From positions 62,001 to 126,000 of the forward strand of contig CAVVWM010000016.1 in assembly GCA_963751955.1 (NCBI GenBank): a stretch of DNA of 64,000 nucleotides. Direction: 5' to 3'. The notes below the pieces were generated by a model. The model searched no databases, had not been told where the DNA came from, and worked only from the letters and a program-made list of their open reading frames with translations. Positions 24,047 through 31,857 of the stretch are shown in pieces. Numbering within the stretch: position 1 is the first letter of the stretch; every line of letters begins with the position of its first letter. This stretch comes from JABDIY01 sp963751955. GTDB taxonomy: Bacteria; Actinomycetota; Acidimicrobiia; Acidimicrobiales; SZUA-35. The translations under genes and the position numbers were made by a program.

Positions 24047-24063
24047 CGGAGGCTTTGCCTCCG
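24047..24063. terminator. Hairpin between convergent HEPN and DUF3097 genes
   Basis: A perfect 7-bp stem (CGGAGGC / GCCTCCG) with a TTT loop, 24 nt after the HEPN stop, in a convergent 186-bp gap. It has no T-tract, so terminator function is uncertain. Confidence 0.35.
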
Positions 24064-24208
24064 GGCGCTACACGATGCGCTCCCCCAGATATCACCGGTT
24101 CAAACGATCCGGCCCTCATCCCGACGGGAGGACTCACGCGCTTGGCCGGCGCCGGAACGAGCGAAGTCAACGGAACCTCCGTGGCAACGGGCCCCCTGCA
24201 GGGGAGAA

Positions 24209-25015
24209 TCACGACGTCACGAAGTCGATGAGTTGTTCAACGGCGCCGACGAAAGATGCTTCGAGATCGGTATAGCCGTTGACATTGGCGAGCAGTTGTT
24301 TCCACACGACACCCGGTTCGTTGTCCAGGCCCAATTCGGTGCAAACCCCGGTCTTCCAATCGGTTCCCCGCTCGATCACGGGCCAGCGGGACACACCGAT
24401 CACCGAGGGTTTGATGCATTGCCACACGTCTACGAATGGGTGCCCTGCGATCAAGACGTCGGGGTGATTGATCTCGGCGGCGATCCGAGTTTCCTTGGTG
24501 CCATCGACCAGATGATCAAGCAGAACCCCGAGCCGACGGCCGGGCCGAGGGCCAAAGGTGCGGACCAACTCGGCAAGATCATCAGCGCCATGCAGCGGTT
24601 CGACTACCAGACCTTCGAGACGAAGATCGTCGCCCCACACCCGTTCGATCAGCTCTGCGTCGTGGATTCCCTCGACGTAGATCCGGCTCGGTCGGGCTAC
24701 GCGAACAGGGGCGCTCGGCACTGCAACCGACCCCGAAGCAGTTCGCACAACGGGCGCCTCAGGCGCCCTGGAGGGTCGAACCAGTGTTACGGCGGTTCCG
24801 TTGTAGGAGAAGGCTCCGGGTTCATTGCGTTGCCTGAACTCGCGGCCATCTTCGCCCCGCAACGTGACCCAGTTGGGGTCCAAGGCGATGATCGTCCCGG
24901 TCTTGAAGGTGCTGCGGTGACGGATGGTCATGCCCAGCTCGGCGGAGACCGATACGTACTCGGGTCGCCTCTTGTTTGGTCCGTTCAGATCCGGCAGCTC
25001 AGACAAAACACCCAT
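24209..25015 (-). CDS. DUF3097 family protein
   Basis: A 268-residue actinobacterial conserved protein. It matches DUF3097 by the segment SRIYVEGIHDAELIERVWGD, split by GVLLDHLVDGTKE and HPFVDVWQCIKP. An N-terminal part (about 25-75) has a small beta-barrel look (GTIIALDPNWVTLRGEDG). The core resembles a TOPRIM-like or nucleotide-related fold, but no function is established. It is conserved, single-copy-type and cytoplasmic. The start ATG at 25015 is not supported by a Shine-Dalgarno. The upstream SGNH gene is on the same strand 69 bp away. Confidence 0.82.
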   Translation of the reverse strand: MGVLSELPDLNGPNKRRPEYVSVSAELGMTIRHRSTFKTGTIIALDPNWVTLRGEDGREFRQRNEPGAFSYNGTAVTLVRPSRAPEAPVVRTASGSVAVPSAPVRVARPSRIYVEGIHDAELIERVWGDDLRLEGLVVEPLHGADDLAELVRTFGPRPGRRLGVLLDHLVDGTKETRIAAEINHPDVLIAGHPFVDVWQCIKPSVIGVSRWPVIERGTDWKTGVCTELGLDNEPGVVWKQLLANVNGYTDLEASFVGAVEQLIDFVTS

Positions 25016-25084
25016 AAGGCGATCGACAGTAGTCGTGGACTCGACTCGGATCGGGGCACGCCCGATATCTCAGGGAACGAGGTC

Positions 25085-25795
25085 TCAGGACTCTTCGGGT
25101 TTGCCGTTCTGTACACCATTGAGGGCGTCCACCATGACCTTTGCCATCAGCGAGTAGCCGAGATCGTTGGGGTGGAATCGGTCGGTCGCCAGTCGCTCCC
25201 GAAGCCTGCTCGGGTGATCGACGTCCCAGATCGAAGCGAAGAGCTGACCGTTCTGCTTCGCTCGCTGGCGAAGCGCTCGATTTGCAAGCCGAGCGCGTCG
25301 CGAGGCACCCGCGACCGGGCCGAAAACGGTGTGCGGCGGAAGCGAATCCGAGACAGACTTCAACCCGGCCCGCAACGAGTGGACCGCAGGCGTCCAGACG
25401 ATGTCGTTGCTCCCGATACAACATATGAGCTGATCGGCAGGTGCCAGCTCCGCAGCTATCGGCACTTGGCGGTCCAAGGCGTCGTCGACGCGAGCCCCGG
25501 CGATTGCGAGGTTGATGATTCGCCATCGTCGACCATCACGTTTGGAGAGGGCGTCGGCAACCTGCCCGACCAATGACTTGGAGGGGTGAGAGGCCCCGAT
25601 CCCGATGCAGATCGAATCTCCGATGCTGATGAGCAGCGGTCCGTCCGCTTTCAGCGCGGCCTGATTCTGAACGCTCCACCACTCGGTGTAGGGATGGATT
25701 TGACCGGTGGTTTGGCGGGCTCCGGGGAACACGACCCCGATGCCTTTGAGCCCCAGGGATATCTTGCGAGGCACGAGCCCGGGCACTTCGTCCAC
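25085..25795 (-). CDS. SGNH/GDSL hydrolase
   Basis: A 236-residue SGNH-fold esterase. Block I is LLISIGDSICIGIGAS (nucleophile Ser), block II Gly is in NLAIAGARVDDAL, block III is CIGSNDIVW, and block V is DRFHPNDLGY (Asp and His). No signal peptide is evident; the N-terminal ~45 residues precede the fold and contain GLKGIGVVFPGARQ. These enzymes deacylate lipids, sugars or small esters, and the substrate is not evident. The GTG at 25795 follows TAGGGT at 8 nt. Confidence 0.87.
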   Translation of the reverse strand: MDEVPGLVPRKISLGLKGIGVVFPGARQTTGQIHPYTEWWSVQNQAALKADGPLLISIGDSICIGIGASHPSKSLVGQVADALSKRDGRRWRIINLAIAGARVDDALDRQVPIAAELAPADQLICCIGSNDIVWTPAVHSLRAGLKSVSDSLPPHTVFGPVAGASRRARLANRALRQRAKQNGQLFASIWDVDHPSRLRERLATDRFHPNDLGYSLMAKVMVDALNGVQNGKPEES

Positions 25796-25803
25796 GGCAC
25801 GAA

Positions 25804-25809
25804 ACCCTA
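25804..25809 (-). promoter_or_regulatory. -10-like element, leaderless start of SGNH hydrolase gene
   Basis: TAGGGT on the minus strand ends 8 nt before the GTG at 25795. Confidence 0.4.
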
Positions 25810-25872
25810 GCCCGATGATGAGTCACGTTGTGTATGCAATCTCGACCATCCCAGCCTCGGCCGGACCTCGGA

Positions 25873-27630
25873 ATGGGTACTCTCGGCCTCATCGCAATCC
25901 TTATTGATGTCGAAAATGTTTCGATGAGCCGGCCTGATCGGCCTCTGTTCACCGACGTGTCGTTGACAGTGAATACCGGCGATCGGCTCGGCATCTTGGG
26001 CATCAATGGCACGGGTAAGTCCACCCTGCTCCGGGTGCTTGCCGGCGCTACCGAACCGGAATCGGGCACGATCCGGCGGGGACGCGAATTGTCCCTGGCG
26101 GTTTTGGATCAGGATGCTGCCTTGCCGCCGGGAAAGGTGCTCGAGGCGGTGCTCGAGACAGGAGCGGAGAGGTGGGAGGCCGAAGCAGCACTGAGTCGCC
26201 TCGGGATGGGGGCCTTCTTCACCGAATCGACCACGGCGTTGTCCGGAGGCGAGAAGAAAAGGGTCGCCTTGGCAACGGCACTGGTCAGGCCGAGCAACCT
26301 TCTGATCCTCGATGAACCAACCAACCATTTGGACATCGATGGAATCGTGTGGTTGGAGGAACGTTTGGACGCCTATCGGGGGGGCCTGATCCTGGTAACC
26401 CACGATCGGGTCGTCCTCGATCGTCTAACCACCCACGTGCTCGAACTCGACCGCGGGCGGAGTTTCTTTCACACCGGTGGCTACACCAGCTATCTGGAGG
26501 CAAAGGCGGCGAGAACTGCGACAGCGGAGTCGGCGGAGTCGGTTCGCAAGAATCTGGCTCGACAGGAACTGGCCTGGCTCCGCCGGGGAGCTCCGGCCCG
26601 CACGTCAAAACCGAAGTACCGCGTGGAGGCGGCCAAGGCGCTGATCGGCTCCAAACCCGAGGGTCCGGCCCGACCCGCAGAGCTGCACCTGGAGTTCCCA
26701 ACTCCACGTCTGGGCGACATTGTGATCGAACTCGATCAGCTCATTGGTTCGGCGCCCGATGGTCGCGAATTGTTCGGTCCATTCGACCTGAAACTCGATC
26801 CTCGGGAACGACTGGCCATCCGGGGTGGCAACGGGGTTGGCAAGAGCACGCTGCTCAACATCATGGCGAAACAGATCGAACCCACCAGAGGCTCGGTCCG
26901 CTGGGGAACAACCGTGGAATTGGCGTACTACACCCAGGTGTCCGACGATGCCTTCGATCCAAGTGCTCGAGTGCGGGAGGTGATCGCCGGTCCGAATCGC
27001 AAACCTGACTGGACCGACGCTCGGCTACTCGAGGCGTTCTGGTTCGACACCGATGCGCAATGGGCCCAAGTGAGTACCTTGTCCGGAGGCGAGCGGCGGC
27101 GGCTGCACCTGCTCACCGTTTTGGCATCGAAACCCAACGTCATGTTGCTCGACGAGCCGACCAACGATCTCGATCTTGAAACTCTCCGGTCGCTGGAAGA
27201 CTTTCTCCAAGACTGGCCTGGGGCGCTCGTGGTGGTCAGTCACGACCGTGCATTCCTCAATCGGGTCGCAAACCGCCAGCTCACCATCACACCGAACGGG
27301 GTGGTTCACGACGCCGCCAACGGTCAACCTGTCAGCGAGAAGACCGCCACGCCAGCCCGGCCACCCAAGCCCAAGGGCGATACCCGCAGTCGGCACAAGG
27401 GTCCCAGCGGCAGCACCCTGGGCCACAAGATCAGGGAAGTCGAAAAGGAAGTGGCAAAGCTGGACTCTCGGAGGAAGAAGCTGGAGTCTGAGATGGCCGA
27501 CCTCGCCACCACGACCACCAGCTACCAGAAGCTGGCCGAGGTGAGTGCTGAACATGCAGCTGTGTCCGAGCAGCTCGACGAGGTCGAGCTCCGCTGGCTC
27601 GAGCTTTCCGAGCAGAAGGACTCACTCTGA
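25873..27630 (+). CDS. ABC-F ATPase, Uup-like
   Basis: About 585 residues with two ABC domains on one chain and no membrane segment, the ABC-F layout. First cassette: GINGTGKST, LSGGEKKRVALA, LILDEPTNHLD. The inter-domain linker (about 225-295) is Ala/Arg-rich. Second cassette: GGNGVGKST, LSGGERRRLHLL, MLLDEPTNDLD. A C-terminal coiled coil (about 510-580) with EVEKEVAKLDSRRKKLE resembles the Uup tail. ABC-F proteins act on ribosomes; Uup-like ones help ribosome quality or DNA-related functions, others give antibiotic protection. The start is uncertain; ATG at 25873 leaves a short N-terminal extension, with an ATG at 25834 as alternative. Stop and next start overlap (TGATG). Confidence 0.9.
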   Translation: MGTLGLIAILIDVENVSMSRPDRPLFTDVSLTVNTGDRLGILGINGTGKSTLLRVLAGATEPESGTIRRGRELSLAVLDQDAALPPGKVLEAVLETGAERWEAEAALSRLGMGAFFTESTTALSGGEKKRVALATALVRPSNLLILDEPTNHLDIDGIVWLEERLDAYRGGLILVTHDRVVLDRLTTHVLELDRGRSFFHTGGYTSYLEAKAARTATAESAESVRKNLARQELAWLRRGAPARTSKPKYRVEAAKALIGSKPEGPARPAELHLEFPTPRLGDIVIELDQLIGSAPDGRELFGPFDLKLDPRERLAIRGGNGVGKSTLLNIMAKQIEPTRGSVRWGTTVELAYYTQVSDDAFDPSARVREVIAGPNRKPDWTDARLLEAFWFDTDAQWAQVSTLSGGERRRLHLLTVLASKPNVMLLDEPTNDLDLETLRSLEDFLQDWPGALVVVSHDRAFLNRVANRQLTITPNGVVHDAANGQPVSEKTATPARPPKPKGDTRSRHKGPSGSTLGHKIREVEKEVAKLDSRRKKLESEMADLATTTTSYQKLAEVSAEHAAVSEQLDEVELRWLELSEQKDSL

Positions 27631-28025
27631 TGCCACGCCGACTGTTGTTCACCGCTCTCGGATTGGCCTCGGTCGGTGTCGGCGGGATCGGGATCGTCGT
27701 TCCCGGGCTCCCCACAACGGTATTCTTCATCATTGCCGCATGGGCGTTTGCCAAATCCAATCCTCGGTTGGAGGCCTGGGTTCTGGACTTGCCTGGGGTC
27801 GGTCAGGCTGTGAACGACTACCGCAACGGCCTTGGCATGCCCTTCAGAGCAAAGCTGGTGGCGAGCCTGATGTTGGTGACAGCAGTGACGATTAGCACCG
27901 TGTTGCTGTTGGACAGATGGATCGTTCGGTTTCCGATCGCTGTTGCCGGTGTGATCGGGCTCTACTGGATCAACTTCCGAGTACCCACCCGATCTTCGAC
28001 GGCCTCCTCATCACCGGTCGATTGA
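27630..28025 (+). CDS. DUF454 (YbaN-type) small membrane protein
   Basis: A 131-residue inner-membrane protein with three to four hydrophobic helices. It has the DUF454 hallmark VPGLPTTVFFIIAAWAFAKSNPRLEAWVL (within it PGLPTTVF and FAKSNPRLE). The function is unknown. The ATG overlaps the last base of the ABC-F stop codon (TGATG), so it should be translationally coupled. Confidence 0.87.
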   Translation: MPRRLLFTALGLASVGVGGIGIVVPGLPTTVFFIIAAWAFAKSNPRLEAWVLDLPGVGQAVNDYRNGLGMPFRAKLVASLMLVTAVTISTVLLLDRWIVRFPIAVAGVIGLYWINFRVPTRSSTASSSPVD

Positions 28026-28084
28026 ATTACAGCCGTTCCCAAACGGGTCAGATGCCCCACTCGCCGTTGACGCAGCCGGATCGG

Positions 28085-28090
28085 TAGAAT
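28085..28090 (+). promoter_or_regulatory. -10-like element, leaderless start of nfu gene
   Basis: TAGAAT ends 6 nt before the ATG at 28097. TTGACG lies only 12 bp upstream of it, too close for a standard -35 spacing. Confidence 0.5.
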
Positions 28091-28096
28091 GGTCGA

Positions 28097-28750
28097 ATGG
28101 CCCTTACCGAGTCTCCCGCCGGCGAAGCTGTTGCCGATCCCACGAAGCCGATGACTGTGAGCGACACCGCGCTTGCCACGGTGCTCGAGGTACGGGCGCA
28201 AGAGGACGATCCCGCCAACACCGCATTGAAGGTGGCGATCACGGGTTCGAACATGACCGAGTTCCAGTACGCCCTGGAGCTGCTAACGATCTCGGAGGCA
28301 GCAGCCGACGATCTGGTGTACACCCAAGGCTCCCACGACGAACTCACCGTGATAATCCCAGCCGATAGCGCTGCGAACATGACCGGCGCAACCCTCGACG
28401 TCCCCGCGGCCAACACCCCCGGCGGCTTGGTGATCCGGAACCCGAACACTCCGAACCCGCTCGACGGACTCGACATCGAGCTGGAGGGCGAGCTTCCTGA
28501 ACAGATCCAGCAGGTGCTCGATCAGGCCATCAACCCTGCGCTTGCAAGTCATGGTGGCTACGCCAGTCTGGTCGGGGTCGACGGGACAAAGGCGATCGTC
28601 ACCATGGGTGGCGGCTGTCAGGGTTGTGCGGCCAGCGCCATGACACTTCGTGATGGCATCACCAAGATGTTGAAAGACGCTCTGCCTCAGCTGACCGAGG
28701 TGATCGATGCAACCGACCACACTGCAGGCGAGAACCCGTTCTACACCTAG
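28097..28750 (+). CDS. Nfu-type Fe-S cluster carrier (NfuA-like)
   Basis: A 217-residue protein with a degenerate A-type (IscA-like) N-terminal domain (about 20-115, ALKVAITGSNMTEFQYALEL) and a C-terminal NifU-like domain (about 135-210) with MGGGCQGCAASAMTLRDGI. The CxxC binds a [4Fe-4S] cluster that is handed to client proteins. The A-type domain lacks the usual cysteines, as in E. coli NfuA, and probably serves client targeting. No suf genes are nearby. The ATG at 28097 follows TAGAAT at 6 nt. Confidence 0.9.
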   Translation: MALTESPAGEAVADPTKPMTVSDTALATVLEVRAQEDDPANTALKVAITGSNMTEFQYALELLTISEAAADDLVYTQGSHDELTVIIPADSAANMTGATLDVPAANTPGGLVIRNPNTPNPLDGLDIELEGELPEQIQQVLDQAINPALASHGGYASLVGVDGTKAIVTMGGGCQGCAASAMTLRDGITKMLKDALPQLTEVIDATDHTAGENPFYT

Positions 28751-28771
28751 CCACCTCCTCGAAGTCACGAC

Positions 28772-29467
28772 GTGAGAGCGGGAGGGCAGCGAGGTCGGGT
28801 TCGGACCCGCAACCGGCAGCATCGTCTTGTATTCTTCGCAGCGACGGTTGCAGTTCTTTCAGGGTGCTCTTCTGCTCCCGCAGTGCCCGAAGACTACGTC
28901 TATAGGGCCCGGATCGACGACTGTCGGATCACGACTCCGCAGCTGGGAACGGTCTTTCGGGTGAGCGACCGGTTGCTGGTGACGGCTGCCCACCCGTTTG
29001 AGGACATCCGATCCTTCGAATTGCTCGATGTCAACGCAGAGACCGTTGAGGCCGACCTCGTGGCGCGGCGGTCCGAGAAGGATCTCGCACTTCTTTGGTT
29101 GCGTCAGCCGGCCAGCACTGCATCTGTCACATTGGCGTCCGAACCTGTACCGGCCGACACTCCGGTTCAGATCATCACCTTTGATCGAGAGGGGAACCTG
29201 ATCGTTCAGGAGGGACGTGCCCTTCGACGGGCCAACGTGACCCTCGATGGTGAGGATCGACGAAAGGCCATTGAACTCGAGGCGCATATCGAAGCTGGCG
29301 ACTCGGGTGCCCCCGTGCTGTTCGAGGATCGTGTGGTGGGCGTGGTCTTTGCAGCGTCACGAGGCAAGGAGTCTGGCTGGGCAGTTTCCCAACCTGAGAT
29401 CGAGTTGTTGATCGCCGAAATGTCCGACGATCCCGTTCCCATCAAACTTGGTTGTTCCGACAGCTGA
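28772..29467 (+). CDS. Trypsin-like serine protease lipoprotein
   Basis: A 231-residue protein with a basic N-terminus, a hydrophobic segment and lipobox VLSGC (Cys32). The mature part has the chymotrypsin-fold triad: VTAAHPF (His74), EKDLALLWL (Asp104) and EAGDSGAPVL (Ser178). At ~200 mature residues it is a compact single-domain protease with no PDZ domain. It would act at the outer face of the membrane; substrates are unknown. A GTG start at 28772 gives a long basic n-region; a later start is possible. It follows nfu by 21 bp and may be co-transcribed. Confidence 0.8.
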   Translation: MRAGGQRGRVRTRNRQHRLVFFAATVAVLSGCSSAPAVPEDYVYRARIDDCRITTPQLGTVFRVSDRLLVTAAHPFEDIRSFELLDVNAETVEADLVARRSEKDLALLWLRQPASTASVTLASEPVPADTPVQIITFDREGNLIVQEGRALRRANVTLDGEDRRKAIELEAHIEAGDSGAPVLFEDRVVGVVFAASRGKESGWAVSQPEIELLIAEMSDDPVPIKLGCSDS

Positions 29468-29563
29468 AGCGAAGGGCCTCGGCTGTGCAGTCGAACGGGC
29501 AGAATTTGTGAAACCAACTGACAAAATGACGAGGAGTCTTCTTCGCTTGCGTCGCTGGCCTTT

Positions 29564-29569
29564 TAGAAT
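29564..29569 (+). promoter_or_regulatory. -10-like element, leaderless start of iolE and inositol cluster
   Basis: TAGAAT ends 6 nt before the ATG at 29576. No inverted repeat resembling a known IolR operator is obvious beside it. Confidence 0.5.
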
Positions 29570-29575
29570 GTGCCA

Positions 29576-30475
29576 ATGCAGTTCTTCGATCGTGTTGCCA
29601 CCGCCCCGATTTCGTGGGGCATCTGTGAAGTGCCCGGGTGGGGCCACCAACTCAGCGTCGACCGAGTCTTGGGAGAAATGAGTGGTCTGGGCTTCACCCA
29701 GACCGAGCTCGGTTCCTTGGGCTGGCTTCCAACCGACGCCGTCGGGCTCGTCGAAACGCTCGCCGAACACAACCTCGGCCTGCTGGCGGGTTTCGTTCCG
29801 CTCGTACTGCACGACGAGCACGAAGCAAAGGTGACGGAGAAGGCCGCATTCGACGCGGCTCGTCTTCTGAAGGCCGGCGGTGCCCGATATTTCAACACTG
29901 CGCCGGTAATGACCTGGGACTGGGCACCCCGACACGACCTCTCAGCAGCCGAGTGGTCGCGTCTCGTGGCCGGCCTCGAGATGGTCGATCAAGTCTGCGC
30001 CGACCTCGGATTGACTCAGGTGATACACGAGCATGTTGGTACTGCGGTTGAGACGGTGGACGACGTCAACCGACTCCTGGGGACGAGCCCTGTGAAGTTC
30101 GTCCTCGACACTGCTCATCTGGCGCTCGGAGGTGCAGACCCCCTGGAGTTCGCTCGCACCAACCCGGACCGGGTTGGCCTCGTCCATCTCAAAGACATGG
30201 ACATTCAGTTGGCGGATGCATTCACCGGTTCCTATGGGGGCGATGAACCGATCTCGTTGATGACCTCGGTTCAAACCGGCTTGTTTCCTGCCCTGGGATC
30301 GGGCCAGCTTCCGATCGCTGAGGTCATCCACACGCTCGAATCCTCGGGCTTCGATGGCTGGTATGTCGTCGAGCAGGACTGTGCGATCACCGGCGAGATG
30401 CCTGGGCATGGCGAGGGCCCAATCAGAGACGTGCAGACCAGCGTCATCTACCTGCAATCACTCGGGGTCTTCTAG
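29576..30475 (+). CDS. iolE: Inosose dehydratase-like sugar isomerase/epimerase
   Basis: A 299-residue TIM-barrel protein of the AP-endonuclease-2/IolE family. The N-terminus TAPISWGICEVPGWG is the typical IolE opening. Metal-site blocks are IHEHVGT, FVLDTAHLALGG, GLVHLKDMD and YVVEQDC. IolE removes water from scyllo-inosose in the second step of myo-inositol breakdown; placement ahead of an inositol-type ABC transporter, iolC and iolB supports this. The ATG at 29576 is chosen by the TAGAAT element 6 nt upstream; a GTG at 29570 would overlap the promoter-start spacing. Confidence 0.87.
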   Translation: MQFFDRVATAPISWGICEVPGWGHQLSVDRVLGEMSGLGFTQTELGSLGWLPTDAVGLVETLAEHNLGLLAGFVPLVLHDEHEAKVTEKAAFDAARLLKAGGARYFNTAPVMTWDWAPRHDLSAAEWSRLVAGLEMVDQVCADLGLTQVIHEHVGTAVETVDDVNRLLGTSPVKFVLDTAHLALGGADPLEFARTNPDRVGLVHLKDMDIQLADAFTGSYGGDEPISLMTSVQTGLFPALGSGQLPIAEVIHTLESSGFDGWYVVEQDCAITGEMPGHGEGPIRDVQTSVIYLQSLGVF

Positions 30476-30652
30476 CCCTCCGATTGTCCCGCGTACGGCA
30501 GGTTCACAGGATGATGCCGCCGAGTTTGTTACGGACCAGCGACACAACTTATGTGAAAGGCGTGGACTTTTGCCCCTGGGTACAAATTTGGACTAGTGTC
30601 CTGAGTCACACGGATCGGCGGGAGAGCCGATCCACAACTGGGGAGTTCCCGA

Positions 30653-31735
30653 ATGACCACAACTTTGAAGCGCCTCCTGGCGTTGCTCTTTGCCCTCTCG
30701 CTCATCGCCGCTTCGTGTGGCAGTAACGCGCCAGATGCATCAGACGACGGATCCGGTGACGACTCGTCGTCGGACGATTCCGGTGACGACGGCTCCAGCG
30801 ACGACAGCGCAACGGATGATGGAGCCTCTGACGACAGCGGCGACGACGATGTTGATCTGGTGCAGGGGACCGACCTCACCTTCTACATGATCACCCACTC
30901 TGATGACGGCCCCTTCTGGTCAGTCCTCAAGCGTGGTGCCGAGCAAGCTGCGGCTGACCTCGGTGTCGAGCTGGTGTGGCAGGGTTCAAACAACGATCCC
31001 GGCGTGCAGGCCGCTGACATCGATGCCGCTGTGGCATCCGGTGCCGATGGCATCGCCGCTTCTCTGCCCTCCCCCGATCAGCTGATCCCGGGCCTCACGG
31101 CCGCTGTTGACGCCGGCATTCCGGTGTACACACTCAACTCGGGTGTGAACGACTACAAGGACATCGGTGCAACAACCCACGTCGGCCAAACCGAGATCAT
31201 CGCCGGCAACGGTGCTGGTGAACGCTTCAACGACGACGGCAGTGCGACACATATCCTGTGCGGCATTCAGGAGCAGGACAACGTTGCTCTGGGTGAACGC
31301 TGCGATGGTCTTGCAGAGACCTTCAGTGGCAAGGTGACCCAGTCATTCATGGGTCTCGACGCCGACCAAACCTCCCAGCAGGCAGCTATCAACGCAGCCT
31401 TGTCTGCGGATCCCTCGATCGACGGCTTCATGGGCGTTGGCCCCGTGATCGCTATGTCGGGTCTGCGGGCAGCCCAGGACCTCGGCAAGGACATCCCGGT
31501 TGGCGGCTTCGACATCACCTCTGAACTGATCGACGCCATCGAAGTCGGCGACGTTCTGTTCACCGTCGATCAGCAGCAGTACCTCCAGGGCTACATCCCG
31601 GTTCTGCTCATGTTCCTCGAGGTCACCAACAAGAACACCCTCGGTGGTGGTCTCCCGATCCTCACCGGACCGGGCTTTGTAACCCAGGACAATGCGGCAG
31701 ACGTGAAGGCCCTCGTATCGGCCGGCACTCGCTGA
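30653..31735 (+). CDS. Sugar (probably inositol) ABC transporter substrate-binding lipoprotein
   Basis: A 360-residue periplasmic-binding-protein type 1 (RbsB-like). A signal peptide ends in lipobox IAASC; then a ~45-residue linker made almost only of Asp, Ser, Gly and Ala precedes the binding fold from about residue 70 (LTFYMITHSDDGPFWSVLKRG). PBP1 blocks include ASGADGIAASLPSPDQL, GATTHVGQTEI and GFDITSELIDAIEVGDVLF. Context with iol genes suggests myo-inositol or an inositol derivative as ligand. The ATG at 30653 has GGGGAG 7 nt upstream. It is followed by two hairpins before the permease, consistent with higher expression of the binding protein. Confidence 0.9.
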   Translation: MTTTLKRLLALLFALSLIAASCGSNAPDASDDGSGDDSSSDDSGDDGSSDDSATDDGASDDSGDDDVDLVQGTDLTFYMITHSDDGPFWSVLKRGAEQAAADLGVELVWQGSNNDPGVQAADIDAAVASGADGIAASLPSPDQLIPGLTAAVDAGIPVYTLNSGVNDYKDIGATTHVGQTEIIAGNGAGERFNDDGSATHILCGIQEQDNVALGERCDGLAETFSGKVTQSFMGLDADQTSQQAAINAALSADPSIDGFMGVGPVIAMSGLRAAQDLGKDIPVGGFDITSELIDAIEVGDVLFTVDQQQYLQGYIPVLLMFLEVTNKNTLGGGLPILTGPGFVTQDNAADVKALVSAGTR

Positions 31736-31741
31736 TTCACT

Positions 31742-31763
31742 CACCTCACCCTCGGGTGAGGTG
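31742..31763 (+). terminator. Attenuator/terminator hairpin 1 after the binding-protein gene
   Basis: A 10-bp perfect inverted repeat (CACCTCACCC / GGGTGAGGTG), 6 nt after the stop codon, followed within 10 nt by TTTT (31770-31773). It probably ends most transcripts or protects the 3' end of the binding-protein mRNA. Confidence 0.6.
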
Positions 31764-31781
31764 AATGAGTTTTCTGAGAAC

Positions 31782-31813
31782 GGGAGGCCGGACCAGTCCA
31801 GGTCTGGCCTCCC
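31782..31813 (+). terminator. Attenuator hairpin 2 before the permease gene
   Basis: A 13-bp inverted repeat with one mismatch (GGGAGGCCGGACC at 31782-31794, GGTCTGGCCTCCC at 31801-31813, 6-nt loop) right behind hairpin 1. No T-tract follows; it may act with hairpin 1 as an mRNA stabiliser. Confidence 0.45.
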
Positions 31814-31857
31814 GGATTCTCCATAGCTAGTAACCAAGAAGGGGAAAAGGGGAAAAG

